A stretch of 64,000 bases of DNA. It comes from Thermobispora bispora DSM 43833. Its GTDB lineage: Bacteria; Actinomycetota; Actinomycetes; Streptosporangiales; Streptosporangiaceae. The notes beneath the pieces were generated by a model. The model ran no database searches. It was not told the DNA's origin and saw only the letters and a program-made list of their open reading frames with translations. This document shows, piece after piece, positions 1 to 9,758 of the stretch. The stretch lies in assembly GCF_000092645.1 (NCBI RefSeq), contig NC_014165.1, positions 2,976,001 to 3,040,000 of the forward strand. The letters run 5' to 3'. Position 1 is the first letter of the stretch. Each line of letters begins with the position of its first letter. A program made the position numbers and the translations under genes.

Positions 1-1215
1 CTGGCCCTGCCCGGCAACGGCACGCTCCTCGCCACGCACGCCGCGCGCAAGCGGCTGTTCGAGCAGGCCGGGCGGCTCGTCGTCGAGCTCGCCAAGCGGT
101 ACTACGACGAGGACGACGAGTCGGTGCTCCCGCTCAGCATCGCCACCCGCGACGCGTTCGAGAACGCCATGGCGCTCGACATCGCCATGGGCGGCTCGAC
201 CAACACGATCCTCCACCTGCTCGCCGCGGCGCGGGAGGCGCGCGTCGACTTCGGGCTCAAGGACATCAACGAGCTGTCGCTGCGGGTGCCCTGCCTGTGC
301 AAGGTCGCCCCGGCCACCTCGAAGTACCACGTCGAGGACGTGCACCGGGCCGGCGGGGTCCCCGGCATCCTCGGCGAGCTCGACCGGGCCGGCCTGATCC
401 ACCGGAACGTCCACACCATCCACTCCTCCTCGCTCGCCGAGTACCTCGCCAAGTGGGACCCCCGGTCCCCGGAGGTGACCGAGGAGGCGATCGAGCTCTG
501 GCACGCGGCCCCCGGGAACCGGCGGACCGTCAAGGCGTTCTCGCAGGACGCCCGGTGGGAGACGCTCGACCTCGACCGCGAGCAGGGGTGCATCCGGGAC
601 ATCGAGCACGCCTACACGCGGGACGGCGGCCTCGCCGTGCTCTACGGCAACCTCGCCCCCGAGGGCTGCGTGGTGAAGACGGCCGGGGTGGACGAGTCCA
701 TCTGGAGGTTCTCCGGCCCGGCCGTGGTGTTCGAATCCCAGGAGGAGGCGGTCGAGGGCATCCTCGGCGACAAGGTGAAGCCGGGCGACGTGGTGATCGT
801 CCGGTACGAGGGCCCCAAGGGCGGGCCGGGCATGCAGGAGATGCTCTACCCGACGAGCTTCCTCAAGGGGAAGGGCCTCGGCAAGGTCTGCGCGCTCATC
901 ACCGACGGGCGGTTCTCCGGCGGCACGTCCGGGCTGTCCATCGGGCACGCCTCCCCGGAGGCGGCCGCGGGCGGCACCATCGCCCTGGTCGAGAACGGCG
1001 ACATCATCGAGATCGACATCCCGAACCGGTCGATCGAGCTGAAGGTCTCCGATGAGGAGCTCGCCGCCCGCCGTGAGCGGCTCCTCGCCGAGCTCGGCGG
1101 GTACCGCCCGCGCAACCGGAATCGCCCGGTCTCCGCGGCGCTGCAGGCGTACGCGGCGCTCACCACCTCGGCGTCCACCGGCGCCTCGCGGGACCTCTCG
1201 CAGCTCTCCCGGTGA
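1..1215 (+). CDS. ilvD: Dihydroxy-acid dehydratase, 3' part
   Basis: The visible 404 residues are the C-terminal two thirds of IlvD; the frame is open at the window edge, so the start lies upstream. The family dehydrates 2,3-dihydroxy-3-methylbutanoate and its methylpentanoate analogue, the penultimate step of valine and isoleucine synthesis, using an Fe-S cluster in the cytosol. Recognisable are the region [12 protein letters not shown], a cluster-type cysteine in [31 protein letters not shown] and the C-terminal [20 protein letters not shown]. It stands alone: the next gene begins about 350 bp downstream. Identification is firm. Confidence 0.97.
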   Translation: MALPGNGTLLATHAARKRLFEQAGRLVVELAKRYYDEDDESVLPLSIATRDAFENAMALDIAMGGSTNTILHLLAAAREARVDFGLKDINELSLRVPCLCKVAPATSKYHVEDVHRAGGVPGILGELDRAGLIHRNVHTIHSSSLAEYLAKWDPRSPEVTEEAIELWHAAPGNRRTVKAFSQDARWETLDLDREQGCIRDIEHAYTRDGGLAVLYGNLAPEGCVVKTAGVDESIWRFSGPAVVFESQEEAVEGILGDKVKPGDVVIVRYEGPKGGPGMQEMLYPTSFLKGKGLGKVCALITDGRFSGGTSGLSIGHASPEAAAGGTIALVENGDIIEIDIPNRSIELKVSDEELAARRERLLAELGGYRPRNRNRPVSAALQAYAALTTSASTGASRDLSQLSR

Positions 1216-1267
1216 TCCACCGGACCCGCAAGGGGTCACGCGCAGCCCGTACGTGACAGCCGGTGTG

Positions 1268-1315
1268 CCGGGCGCGGCCTGCCCACCGCCCACGAGGCCG
1301 CAGGGCCGCGCCCGG
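1268..1315 (+). terminator. Hairpin after ilvD
   Basis: Twelve-base perfect arms (CCGGGCGCGGCC at 1268-1279 and its complement at 1304-1315) enclose a 24-base loop about 50 bases after the ilvD stop. There is no T tract, as is usual for actinomycete hairpin terminators. The rest of 1216-1563 shows no gene. Confidence 0.5.
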
Positions 1316-1551
1316 GCAGCCGATGGCGGCTTCGGGCCGCAGCGCGCGTGAACCGCCCGGGTCCAGCCGCGCCCGGCGTCGCTGGCCGCTTCCCCGCCGT
1401 GCGGCCGGGCCCCGGCGCGAGCGAGACTCGGTAGCGCGGGAACGACGGACCGCCGTCCGGGGCCGCGCGTCGGCGCGCCCGGCTCACGGCCACCGCGCGG
1501 AGTTGCGGCGCAGCTCGAAGACGCGTTCGAAAAAATGTCAGTGGCCGTCGT

Positions 1552-1563
1552 TATCGTCGGATC
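1552..1563 (+). promoter_or_regulatory. Possible leaderless -10 of the WYL gene
   Basis: A TATCGT hexamer (TANNNT) ends six bases before the ATG at 1564, and no Shine-Dalgarno sequence is visible. This is the spacing expected for a leaderless transcript that starts at the A of ATG. No convincing -35 is seen. Confidence 0.4.
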
Positions 1564-2055
1564 ATGGCCACCACCGCACAGCACCCGTTGACGGCCGCCG
1601 AGATCGCCGCCATCGCGCTGTCGCTCGCCCACCTCGGGACCGGGCCCCAGTCCGTGACCGCCCGTCGCGGGCTGCGCCAGGTTCTCGACCGGCTGGACGC
1701 CGGAGACGGCGTCGTCGCCACCACGCTCGCCACCCTCACCGCACCGCTGCCCGCCGACGTGGCCCGCCGCGCCAGGGTCGCGGCGAACGCGATCACCTCC
1801 CGCCGGGTGGTCCGCCTCCACTACCGGGACGCGTCCGGCCGGCACACCGCCCGCGACATCGAGCCGGTGACCTGCCTGGTCCACCGGGACTTCTGGTACC
1901 TGGTCGGCTGGTGCCGGCTGCGGCGCGGGATCAGGGCGTTCCGGTTCGACCGGATCGTCGCCATCGAGCCGACCGACCTCCCGGCACGGCCACGCCTGCC
2001 CGAGCACTACCTGCCGTTCCAGGGCCGGAGAGCGGTCCACGCCACCGCGGCCTGA
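1564..2055 (+). CDS. WYL-domain protein lacking an HTH
   Basis: A 163-residue protein whose C-terminal half (about residues 80-150) is a WYL domain: the run of basic and aromatic residues in RRVVRLHYRD, the ARDIEPVTCLVHRDFWYLVGW core and GIRAFRFDRIVAIE match the family. WYL domains sense nucleic acid or other ligands and usually sit behind an N-terminal winged helix. Here residues 1-75 are a helical segment without a clear helix-turn-helix, so this is a WYL-only protein. It could be a ligand-sensing remnant or an effector that pairs with another regulator. It has no operon partner. No specific function can be given. Confidence 0.8.
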   Translation: MATTAQHPLTAAEIAAIALSLAHLGTGPQSVTARRGLRQVLDRLDAGDGVVATTLATLTAPLPADVARRARVAANAITSRRVVRLHYRDASGRHTARDIEPVTCLVHRDFWYLVGWCRLRRGIRAFRFDRIVAIEPTDLPARPRLPEHYLPFQGRRAVHATAA

Positions 2056-2249
2056 GGCGTCCGCCGCTCGCCGCCGGCCGCCGCCCAGCGAACCGGCCGG
2101 GCGCACAGGTCATGGCCCGGTTGCCTCGGAGGCCGCCACGGGGACCGGCGGAGATCCGCCAGGGAGATCCACCGCCCGGTGATGGCGGGAGGGCTCCGGG
2201 GCGACCGGGCCTACCGGCCCGCCGGGGTGAGGCCGGCGGCTCTCCGGTG

Positions 2250-2289
2250 CCGGATACGGCAAACCTCGACCGGATACGGCAAGCCTCGA
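2250..2289. repeat. Tandem 20-bp direct repeat
   Basis: Two adjacent 20-base copies, 2250-2269 and 2270-2289, differ at one position; each contains CCGGATACGGCAA. They lie in the 335-bp gap between the WYL gene and the zinc-ribbon gene (2056-2390), which otherwise shows nothing. Two exact helical turns per unit would suit tandem binding of a regulator, but this is inference. Confidence 0.6.
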
Positions 2290-2390
2290 GATGAACGCGT
2301 ATGCGGCGCGTGGGGGAACGCGCGGCGAAGGATGCGGGGCGGGTCCGCCGCGCCGGCGTCACGCCGGACGGCAGGGAACGAAAGCGTGGA

Positions 2391-2603
2391 TCAGCCGCGG
2401 GCGCAGCACCCGCCGCCGCAGCACCCGCCTCCCCCGCCGCCGGACGGGCCGGAGGCCCTGCCGGTCACCGCGACGGAGGAGAGCAGCTTCACGGTGTCAT
2501 CGTGGCCGCAGGGGCAGGTCGCCGGGTCGTTGGCCTCGGCCATCGGCCGGCTGAGCTCGAACGTCGAATCGCACGTGCGGCAGCGGTAGTCGTAGCGAGG
2601 CAT
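2391..2603 (-). CDS. FmdB-type zinc-ribbon protein
   Basis: A 70-residue protein starting MPRYDYRCRTC, the standard opening of the FmdB/CxxC-CxxC regulatory family. Cys8 and Cys11 pair with Cys30 and Cys32 (CPCG) to form the zinc ribbon. After residue 50 the tail is almost only Gly and Cys (GGGGGGCCGGGCC), as in many actinobacterial members, and may bind metal. The ATG at 2603 was chosen because the family starts exactly there, although the frame stays open far upstream. The family is linked to regulation of formamidase-type genes, but the role of most members is unknown. Confidence 0.88.
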   Translation of the reverse strand: MPRYDYRCRTCDSTFELSRPMAEANDPATCPCGHDDTVKLLSSVAVTGRASGPSGGGGGGCCGGGCCARG

Positions 2604-2758
2604 GTCTCTAGGGTAGGGCGACCGGTCACGGCCGACGCCACGGGATCCACACCGGCCGGAACGTCCGCCCGGCCGTTGCGTGCGCGTGCCGGAACCGGCC
2701 CGGCGTGCCCGCTCAGGCCGCCACAGTCTGCCGCTGCGGAGCCTGCCGGACCGGCGGG

Positions 2759-3580
2759 CTAACCGAAGTGGATCGTGGCGTAGTCCCCGACCGGCCGGTA
2801 CCCGAGCCGCAGGTAGATCGAGTTCGAGGTCTGGTTCGCCAGGTCGCTGATCAGCAGCACCTCGGCCGCCCCGGACTCCCGCGCGCGCAGGCTCGCCGCG
2901 CGGGTCACCGCCGTGCCGTACCCGCGGCCCCGCAGCTCCGGCGGGGTGTAGACGGGGCCGACCCGGGACATGCCGGCGATGGGCGCGGTGACCCCGGCCA
3001 TGGCGACCCGCCGGCCGCCGTCCTCCCACCAGATCAGCTCCTCGCGGTTGATCCGTGCGGCCACGACCGGGGCGTAGTCCGCGGTCGACCCCGGGTCCGC
3101 CTCCTCATGGAACCGCCGGAACCACCGGATCGCCTCGTCGAGCTCCGCGGTGGTGATCGTGCGGGCCGAGCCCGGGACGTCGCAGGGCGCGAGCCGTTCC
3201 AGCCGGTAGAGGCGCTCGGCGCGGCGGCACCGCTCCGGGCGCCACCACGAGCGGGCGAAGGTCTCCACCGCCTCCACCGGGCCGGTCACCCCGTCGACGG
3301 CCCGGTCCAGCTCGATGAGGTCGCTGGCGAGCAGCGGGAGCGCGGCCTGCGGCATGCCGCTGGCCAGCAGCAGCGGGTACGGCGGGCAATGGCTCACCGC
3401 CCCGATGACCGTGCCGTTCTCATCCTCGAGCCAGCCCAGGAGCGGGTTCTCGGCGAACATGCCGGCCCGGCACCGGTGCAGCACGGTCAGCGGCACCGTG
3501 TTGCGCACCGGGTCGGCGAGCAGCCACGGCTCGGCCGCGGCCGCGTACTCCTCGACCCGTGGGGTGAAGACCCACCTCAT
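2759..3580 (-). CDS. GNAT family N-acetyltransferase
   Basis: A 273-residue protein beginning MRWVFTPRVEEYAAAAEPW. The C-terminal half is a GNAT domain: VGPVYTPPELRGRGYGTAVTRA carries the acetyl-CoA pyrophosphate-binding loop (RGRGYG), followed by SNSIYLRLGYRPVGDYATI. The N-terminal half resembles the first lobe of two-lobed GNAT proteins. It lies 19 bp after the HNH gene on the same strand and is probably co-transcribed with it. The ATG at 3580 was preferred because further upstream the frame runs through the HNH gene. The substrate cannot be predicted. Confidence 0.85.
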   Translation of the reverse strand: MRWVFTPRVEEYAAAAEPWLLADPVRNTVPLTVLHRCRAGMFAENPLLGWLEDENGTVIGAVSHCPPYPLLLASGMPQAALPLLASDLIELDRAVDGVTGPVEAVETFARSWWRPERCRRAERLYRLERLAPCDVPGSARTITTAELDEAIRWFRRFHEEADPGSTADYAPVVAARINREELIWWEDGGRRVAMAGVTAPIAGMSRVGPVYTPPELRGRGYGTAVTRAASLRARESGAAEVLLISDLANQTSNSIYLRLGYRPVGDYATIHFG

Positions 3581-3599
3581 CGGTGCCCGGCGGCCGGTG

Positions 3600-4109
3600 T
3601 CAGGCCGCCCACTCGTTGAGGTAGGGCGCCCACTGCGGGTCGCCGTCGAACTGCGCGCCGATGAGCCGCCAGTGCGCCCCGCGCGGCACCGCGGGGGTGA
3701 CGCGGAGCGTCCACCCCAGCTCCTCCAGCAGCTTGTCGGCCTTCTTGTGGTTGCAGGCCGCGCACGAGGCCACGCAGTTCTCCCAGGTGTGCTGACCCCC
3801 TCGTGATCTCGGCACGATATGATCAATGGTCTCCGCCCGCTGCCCGCAGTAGGCACAGCGGTAGTTGTCCCGCCGCATCAGCGCGGCCCGGGTGAGCGGG
3901 ATGCGCGAGCGGTACGGGATGCGGACATAGCGGCGAAGGCGGATCACTGAGGGAACGAGGAGCGTCATCGTGGCCGAGCGGAGCATGGCACCCCGCCCGT
4001 CATGGTGCACGACCTCCGCCTTCTCCCTGAGGACGAGCACCACCGCGCGGTGCAGGGAGAGCGTGGTGAGAGGCTCGTAGGTGGCGTTGAGCAGGAGTAC
4101 CTGGCGCAT
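3600..4109 (-). CDS. HNH endonuclease family protein
   Basis: A 169-residue protein starting MRQVLLLNATYEPL, typical of a widespread actinobacterial HNH family. The nuclease core is at about residues 95-145: the zinc ligands CAYCGQ and CAACN bracket the HNH motif in ETIDHIVPRSRGG and the WENCVASC helix. The start at 4109 is supported by a strong GGGGGGAGG ribosome site ten bases upstream; a longer frame to 4145 lacks one. These proteins stand alone in many genomes, and no methyltransferase lies nearby, so a restriction role is not supported. Cleavage specificity is unknown. Confidence 0.9.
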   Translation of the reverse strand: MRQVLLLNATYEPLTTLSLHRAVVLVLREKAEVVHHDGRGAMLRSATMTLLVPSVIRLRRYVRIPYRSRIPLTRAALMRRDNYRCAYCGQRAETIDHIVPRSRGGQHTWENCVASCAACNHKKADKLLEELGWTLRVTPAVPRGAHWRLIGAQFDGDPQWAPYLNEWAA

Positions 4110-4418
4110 CAGCCGACCTCCCCCCAGCCGTCGGCTGTGCGCCACCGTTGCGGTCCTTGCTGGGACCCAGATGCTTCCGTCACAGGGACCTCCGCCAGAC
4201 GGCCCAGCGGATCGTCACCACGGCGCCGCCCTTCCCCAAGTGTGGCCTTGACGGCGGCCCTTGCGCCACCCCATTTACGACTGTGGAGCCGGCGAGCAGG
4301 GCGCCGTGCATCTTATGCCCCACGAGTCGTCTTTTTACTCCCGGCTGGCCCGGATCGCCGCACGTCCGCGGCTTGCGCGGGCGCGCCGCACCGCGTCCCC
4401 GTGTTCTAGAGTGCCAGC
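4110..4418. promoter_or_regulatory. Divergent promoter region; leaderless -10 for the peptidase
   Basis: A 309-bp gap between the divergent HNH and peptidase genes. On the plus strand, TAGAGT at 4407-4412 ends six bases before the ATG at 4419, and no ribosome site is present, which suggests leaderless expression of the peptidase. An AT-richer stretch at 4305-4345 (CTTATG, TTTTTAC) may hold the minus-strand promoter. No ORF is convincing. Confidence 0.4.
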
Positions 4419-6491
4419 ATGACGCGACTGCCCTATCCGCCCGCCCGCCGCGACGACGTGGTCGATGAGCTGCACGGAATCGCCGTTCCCGACCCGTACC
4501 GGTGGCTGGAGGACCCCGACGATCCGGCCGTGAAGGAGTGGCTCGACGCCCAGGAACGGCTGTTCCGCTCCGCCGAGCTGGAGGGACGGGAGTACTTCCG
4601 CGACCGCGTCGCCGAGCTGATGCGCTCCGGGGCGGTCCGGTCGCCCGTGTGGCGGGGCGAGCGCCGGTTCTTCACCCGCCGCCTCCCCGATCAGGAGCAC
4701 GCCATCCTCTATGTCGCCGACGGCGCGGGCGAGCGGGTGCTGATCGATCCGATGGCCCTCGACCCCTCCGGGCTCACCACGCTCGACACCTACCAGCCGG
4801 ACAAGGAGGGGAACCGGCTCGCGTACCAGATCTCGACGGGCGGCGACGAGGAGTCGCGGCTCTACGTGCTCGACGTCGCCACCGGGCAGGTGATCGAGGG
4901 GCCGATCGACCGGTGCCGGTACTCCCCGGTCGCCTGGCTGCCCGGCGGCGAGGCGTTCTACTACGTGCGCCGGCTCCCGCCCGACCAGGTGCCGGCCGGC
5001 GAGGAGCAGTACCACCGCCGGGTCTACCTGCACCGGGTCGGCACGTCCCCGGACGAGGACGTGCTGATCTTCGGCGAGGGGATGGAGAAGACCAACTACT
5101 ACGGGGTGTCGGTCTCCCGGGACGGCCGGTGGCTGACGATCTCCGCCTCGCGCGGTACGGCGCCGCGGAACGACCTGTGGATCGCCGACCTGTCCGCGTC
5201 CTCTCCGGAGGCCCCGCGGCTGGTGACCGTGCAGGAGGGGGTCGACGCCCGCACGGGCCTGCACTTCGGGCGTGACGGGCGGCTCTACGTCTTCACCGAC
5301 CTCGGCGCGCCGCGGGGCCGCATCTGCGTGACCTCTCCGGAGCACCCGACGAGCGAGCACTGGCGCGACCTCGTGCCCGAGGACCCGGTCTCCGTGCTCA
5401 GCGACTTCGCGATCCTCGACGACCTGCCGGAGCCGGTCATGCTGGTCGGCCGCACCCGGCACGCCATCTCGGAGATCACCATCCACGCGCTGGAGACCGG
5501 TGAACGGATCGGCGAGGTCCCGCTCCCCGGCCTCGGCTCGATCGGGGCGATCACCGAACGGCCCGAGGGCGGTCACGAGGCCTGGTTCACCTACACCGAC
5601 AACGTCACGCCGACCACCGTGTACCGGTTCGACGCGCGGACCCGGGAGACCACGCTCTGGGAGGCCGCGCCGGGGGCCGTGACGGTGCCCGAGATCACGA
5701 CCGAGCAGGTGGTGTACCGGTCGAAGGACGGCACCGAGGTCCGCATGCTGGTGATCTCCCGCCCGGGTTCCGGCCCGCGGCCCACCATCCTCTACGGCTA
5801 CGGCGGGTTCGGCATCTCGCTGAGCCCCGCGTACTCCGCCTCGATCCTCGCCTGGGTGGAGGCCGGCGGCGTGTACGCGATCGCCCAGCTCCGCGGCGGC
5901 GGCGAGGAGGGAGAGGAGTGGCACCGCGCCGGGATGCTCGGCAACAAGCAGAACGTCTTCGACGACTTCCACGCCGCGGCCGAGCACCTGATCGCCACCG
6001 GCGTGACCACCCCGGAGCGGCTCGGCATCTGCGGGGGCTCCAACGGCGGCCTGCTGGTCGGCGCCGCGATCACCCAGCGGCCGGAGCTGTACGCGGCGGC
6101 GGTCTGCTCCGCCCCGCTGCTCGACATGGTCCGCTACGAGCGGTTCGGGCTCGGCGCGACCTGGAACGTGGAGTACGGCACGGCCGACGACCCCGAGCAG
6201 TTCCGCTGGCTGTGGTCGTACTCGCCGTACCACCACGTCCGGGAGGGGGTGCGCTACCCGGCCACCCTGTTCACGGTCTTCGCCTCGGACACCCGGGTGC
6301 ACCCGCTGCACGCGTGGAAGATGACCGCCGCCCTGCAGCACGCCCAGGCGGGAGACCGGCCGATCCTGCTGCGCAACGAGGCGGACGTCGGCCACGGGCC
6401 GCGCGCGGTGAGCCGATCGGTGGATCTCGCCGCCGACCAGCTCGCCTTCCTCGCCCGCCACACGGGCCTGCGGATCAGCGGTAGAAGATGA
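4419..6491 (+). CDS. Prolyl oligopeptidase, S9A family
   Basis: A 690-residue, complete S9A serine peptidase that cleaves short peptides after proline. Residues 1-75 and the C-terminal 270 residues form the alpha/beta hydrolase, and the middle is a seven-bladed propeller gating the active site. The catalytic Ser is in [13 protein letters not shown] (about residue 541), the Asp in [14 protein letters not shown] (about 623) and the His in DVGHGPRA (about 658). PYRWLEDPD near the N-terminus is diagnostic. There is no signal peptide, so it acts in the cytosol. Its last 17 bases overlap the end of purU on the other strand. Confidence 0.96.
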   Translation: MTRLPYPPARRDDVVDELHGIAVPDPYRWLEDPDDPAVKEWLDAQERLFRSAELEGREYFRDRVAELMRSGAVRSPVWRGERRFFTRRLPDQEHAILYVADGAGERVLIDPMALDPSGLTTLDTYQPDKEGNRLAYQISTGGDEESRLYVLDVATGQVIEGPIDRCRYSPVAWLPGGEAFYYVRRLPPDQVPAGEEQYHRRVYLHRVGTSPDEDVLIFGEGMEKTNYYGVSVSRDGRWLTISASRGTAPRNDLWIADLSASSPEAPRLVTVQEGVDARTGLHFGRDGRLYVFTDLGAPRGRICVTSPEHPTSEHWRDLVPEDPVSVLSDFAILDDLPEPVMLVGRTRHAISEITIHALETGERIGEVPLPGLGSIGAITERPEGGHEAWFTYTDNVTPTTVYRFDARTRETTLWEAAPGAVTVPEITTEQVVYRSKDGTEVRMLVISRPGSGPRPTILYGYGGFGISLSPAYSASILAWVEAGGVYAIAQLRGGGEEGEEWHRAGMLGNKQNVFDDFHAAAEHLIATGVTTPERLGICGGSNGGLLVGAAITQRPELYAAAVCSAPLLDMVRYERFGLGATWNVEYGTADDPEQFRWLWSYSPYHHVREGVRYPATLFTVFASDTRVHPLHAWKMTAALQHAQAGDRPILLRNEADVGHGPRAVSRSVDLAADQLAFLARHTGLRISGRR

Positions 6492-7323
6492 TGGTCTTGT
6501 TGCCGTCGAGCAGCACCCGGTGCTCGGCGTGCCACCGCACCGCGCGGGCGAGCGCCTGACACTCGAGGTCACGGCCGATCGCGGCGAGGTCCTCCGGGGT
6601 GTGGGTGTGGTTCACCCGGGCCACCTCCTGCTCGATGATCGGGCCCTCGTCGAGGTCGGCCGTGACGTAGTGCGCGGTGGCGCCGATGAGCTTCACCCCG
6701 CGGGCGTACGCCTGGTGGTACGGCCTGGCGCCCTTGAACGACGGCAGGAACGAGTGGTGGATGTTGATCATGCGCCCGGCGAGCTTGTTGCACATGTCCT
6801 CGGAGAGGATCTGCATGTAGCGGGCGAGCACCACCAGGTCGGCCCGGTAGTGCTCGACCAGGGCGAGGATCTCCGCCTCCTGCTTGGGCTTGGTCTCCGG
6901 GGTGACCGGCAGGTGGTGGTAGTCGATGCCGTACGACTGGGTGAGCGGGCGCAGGTCGGGGTGGTTGGAGACCACGGCCACGATCTCGATCGGCAGCAGG
7001 CCGGAGCGCACCCGGTAGAGCAGGTCGTTGAGGCAGTGGCCGAGCTTGCTGACGAGCACGAGCACCCGGGTCTTCACCGACCGGTCGAAGAGCTCGAACT
7101 CCATGCCGAACTCGGGGGCGAGCGCGGCGAAGGCGCTCCGGAGCTCGTCGATGCCGAGGTCGGTCGCGAACTGGACCCGCATGAAGAACCGCTGCGCGTC
7201 TGGGTCGCCGAACTGCTGGCTCTCGGTGATGTTGCAGTCGCGCTCGGCCAGGAGACCGGACACCGCGGCGACCACGCCGGGCCTGTCTGGGCAGGACAGG
7301 GTCAGCACGTACTCAGCGCTCAT
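6475..7323 (-). CDS. purU: Formyltetrahydrofolate deformylase
   Basis: A 282-residue enzyme that hydrolyses 10-formyl-THF to formate and THF, balancing the one-carbon pool and feeding formate to purine synthesis. An N-terminal ACT domain (LTLSCPDRPGVVAAVSGLL, about residues 6-80) precedes a formyltransferase-fold domain with LVSKLGHCLNDLLYR, INIHHSFLPSF and the catalytic Asp region TADLDEGPIIEQ. The start at 7323 is fixed by the ACT domain opening and a GAGGAAG ribosome site. It is transcribed towards the peptidase gene and overlaps it by 17 bp. Confidence 0.97.
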   Translation of the reverse strand: MSAEYVLTLSCPDRPGVVAAVSGLLAERDCNITESQQFGDPDAQRFFMRVQFATDLGIDELRSAFAALAPEFGMEFELFDRSVKTRVLVLVSKLGHCLNDLLYRVRSGLLPIEIVAVVSNHPDLRPLTQSYGIDYHHLPVTPETKPKQEAEILALVEHYRADLVVLARYMQILSEDMCNKLAGRMINIHHSFLPSFKGARPYHQAYARGVKLIGATAHYVTADLDEGPIIEQEVARVNHTHTPEDLAAIGRDLECQALARAVRWHAEHRVLLDGNKTIIFYR

Positions 7324-7739
7324 GTTCTTCCTCGCCGGGGGATGCTCTTTTTCCGTCCCAGGGTAGGGGCATTCGCCGCGAGAGATGGAACGCTTTCCGG
7401 CCCGGCCCAGGTCCGCGGCCGGCCCGCGGGCGCACGCACGCGGTCCCGTGTGCGGCGCTTCCGGCCCGGTACGGCACCGCGGCATGACCGCGCGGTCCCG
7501 ATGAGGGCCGCGGGGCGCTCCGGCGGGGGACGGCCGCATCCGTCCAGGCCCACCGGCCGGACCACACTCCAGGGCATCGCCGCCGGCCGTGCGATGCCGC
7601 CGCCGGTCCGCCGGGGCGCATCGCACCGCACCGGCCGGCTCGGGTCGCCTCGTCGAGCGCCGCGCGGCCGCCGGCACACCCCTGGCACCAGCCAGTCTTG
7701 ACGGCCCGCGCCCCTGGCACCGGGCGGCCCGGGCACCGG
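7324..7739. other. 416-bp gap, no gene seen
   Basis: Between the start of purU and the end of the TPR gene, both on the minus strand. The sequence is uniformly GC-rich, and the ORFs crossing it show no family features. The word CCGGTACGGCACCGC at 7474-7488 resembles the palindromic gene-end element at 14104 and 62391. No clear terminator or promoter is visible. Confidence 0.5.
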
Positions 7740-9758
7740 TCAGGCGGTCCGCCGCGGGGCGTGCCGGCGCAGGGCGAGGTCGATGTCGGGGTCGTCCGGG
7801 TCGAGGGCGTGCGCCCGCTGCAAGTCCCGTACGGCCTCCTCGGTCCGGCCGAGCGCGAGGAGTGCGGTGGCGCGGTTGTAGAGCAGGGCCGCGTCCTCCC
7901 CGAGCTCGATCGCCCGGGTGAGGTCCTCCACCGCCCCCTCGGCGTCACCGGTCTCGTACCGGAGCATCGCCCGGCCCGCCCAGGCGGAGGCGAGGCCGGG
8001 CGCGGCCGACACCGCGAAGTCGAAGGCCTTGCGCGCCTCCTCGGTCCGGCCGGCCGCCGCCTCGAGCGCCCCGAGCAGGGCGTGCAGGTGGGCGTTGCCG
8101 GGGTCGATGACCAGGCCGGCCGCCACGTCGCGCCGGGCCGCCTCGGCCTCGCCTTGGGACTCCAGGATGCTCGCCCGGTTGACGTAGGCGTCGAGGAAGC
8201 CGGGGTCCAGCTCGAGCACATAGTCGAGGTCGGCCTTGGCCCCGTCCAGGTCGCCCTGGGCCAGCCGGAGCTCGGCGCGGTTGTAGTAGAGCTCCGGCGT
8301 GGGCGGGCTCACCCGCATCGCGGTCTCGTAATCGGCGAGGGCCTCCTCGGTCCGGCCCAGCTCGAACAGGAGGTTGCCCCGGTCGACGTAGTTGTCCGGG
8401 TAGGCCGGGTCGAAGGCGATCGCCCGGTCGAAGTCCCGGAGCGCCTCCTCCTTCCGGCCCATCCGGGCGAGGAGCTGCGCCCGGTTGGCGTAGAGCACCA
8501 TCTTGTGCACCGGGTGCGCCTCAGGCGGCAGGTCCCGCTCGGCGAGGTCGATCGCCGACTGAACCAGGTCCAGGGCCGCGTCGATCCGGCCTTCCCGCAG
8601 CTCGATCAGCGCCCGGCCGTTCTGGTCGAACCCGAGCTTGAACGCCCGCTCGCGCGGGTCGGGCAGCAGGGTCGAGATCGCGATCGCCTCGTTGATCCAT
8701 CCTCTGGCGCGCTTCAGGTCCCGGTGCGCTGCGTCCCGGTACCGGGCGTCGAGCATGGCGATGCCGTACGCGGACGCGGCGTGCACGACCGGGTCGACGC
8801 TGACCCGGCGGGCCTGCTCGAACAGCTCGTAGGCGCGCTCGGTCTCCCCCAGCCCGCTGAAGGCGAACGCCGTGCGCTGGGTGAACTTCCACCACAGCTC
8901 GGAGCCGGGCTCGGCGAGCCGCAGCCCGCGCAGGCCGAGCTCGGTGACGGCGTGGAGGAAGCCCTCGGACACGCAATGGTCGAGCGCCTCCCACAGGGCC
9001 TGGAGCGCAGCCTCCCGGTCGCCGCTGTGCTCGAGGTGGTAGGGCACCGCGCCGAGCGCGTACTCGCCCGGCCACGCGCCGCCCGGCTCGCCCCGCAGCT
9101 CGGCCGCGCGCCGGGCGTGCCGCCGGGCCCGCTCCTCCTCGGGGAGGGCGAGATAGGCCCGGTACGCCTCGGGGTCGTCCGAGGTGCCGTCGGAGGCGAT
9201 GTAGTCCTCCGGCGGGCCGTCCGAGGCGGCCGCCCGGACCACCTGCAGGCCGTCGGGCGGAGGCTCCGGGGAGCCGATCGCCAGGGTGAGGTTGCCCACC
9301 CGCCGCGCCAGCACGCCGAGCAGCTCCCGGTCGGTCGGGTCCGCCTCGTGGACGTTGTCCACGGCGAGCGCGGCCGGCTCGGTGAGGCACGCGCGGACGA
9401 ACTCCGCGATCCCGTTCGCGAGCCAGAGGGTGCGCCGCGGCGCGGGAACGAGGATCCGCTCGTTCTCCGGAAGCCGGGCGGCGACGCTCTCGTGGCGCGC
9501 CGGGACCACGGCGCGCAGATCCGGGGCGACCGCCCGGATCTCGATGTCGTGTGCCGCCACCAGGTCGGGGGAGCGCTCCAACGCGACCGGCACGAGCGCG
9601 CGCAGCAGCGCGCCGCCGATCGTGTACGGACCGCGGAGTCGGCGATGGCCGTTGAGCACGGGCACCACCAGCGGCGGAAGGTCGAGAGAGCGGAGCCGCT
9701 CCGTGCGATCGCGGGACCGCTCGCCCCAGACCCAGAGGTGGCGATCCCCGCCGATCAA
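7740..9758 (-). CDS. TPR-repeat protein with degenerate NTPase-like N-terminus
   Basis: A 672-residue protein when started at the TTG (9758), which overlaps the stop codon of the small ORF upstream in a TTGA junction. Residues 1-190 resemble the ATPase part of large actinobacterial TPR regulators: a Walker-B-like stretch, ALAVDNVHEADPTDRELL, is present, but the P-loop region reads VVPVLNGHRRLRGPYTIGG without GKT/S, so nucleotide binding is doubtful. Residues from about 200 on are helical, and the last 330 contain at least seven TPR units of about 34 residues (for example MGRKEEALRDFDRAIAFDP and LGRTEEALADYETAM). It is probably cytosolic and acts through protein contacts. The frame is open to 9869, so a longer start cannot be excluded. 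Confidence 0.8.
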   Translation of the reverse strand: MIGGDRHLWVWGERSRDRTERLRSLDLPPLVVPVLNGHRRLRGPYTIGGALLRALVPVALERSPDLVAAHDIEIRAVAPDLRAVVPARHESVAARLPENERILVPAPRRTLWLANGIAEFVRACLTEPAALAVDNVHEADPTDRELLGVLARRVGNLTLAIGSPEPPPDGLQVVRAAASDGPPEDYIASDGTSDDPEAYRAYLALPEEERARRHARRAAELRGEPGGAWPGEYALGAVPYHLEHSGDREAALQALWEALDHCVSEGFLHAVTELGLRGLRLAEPGSELWWKFTQRTAFAFSGLGETERAYELFEQARRVSVDPVVHAASAYGIAMLDARYRDAAHRDLKRARGWINEAIAISTLLPDPRERAFKLGFDQNGRALIELREGRIDAALDLVQSAIDLAERDLPPEAHPVHKMVLYANRAQLLARMGRKEEALRDFDRAIAFDPAYPDNYVDRGNLLFELGRTEEALADYETAMRVSPPTPELYYNRAELRLAQGDLDGAKADLDYVLELDPGFLDAYVNRASILESQGEAEAARRDVAAGLVIDPGNAHLHALLGALEAAAGRTEEARKAFDFAVSAAPGLASAWAGRAMLRYETGDAEGAVEDLTRAIELGEDAALLYNRATALLALGRTEEAVRDLQRAHALDPDDPDIDLALRRHAPRRTA

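Noticed and set aside
3600-4109. HNH gene as part of a restriction-modification system
   Set aside because: No methyltransferase or specificity gene is adjacent; this HNH family is usually solitary.
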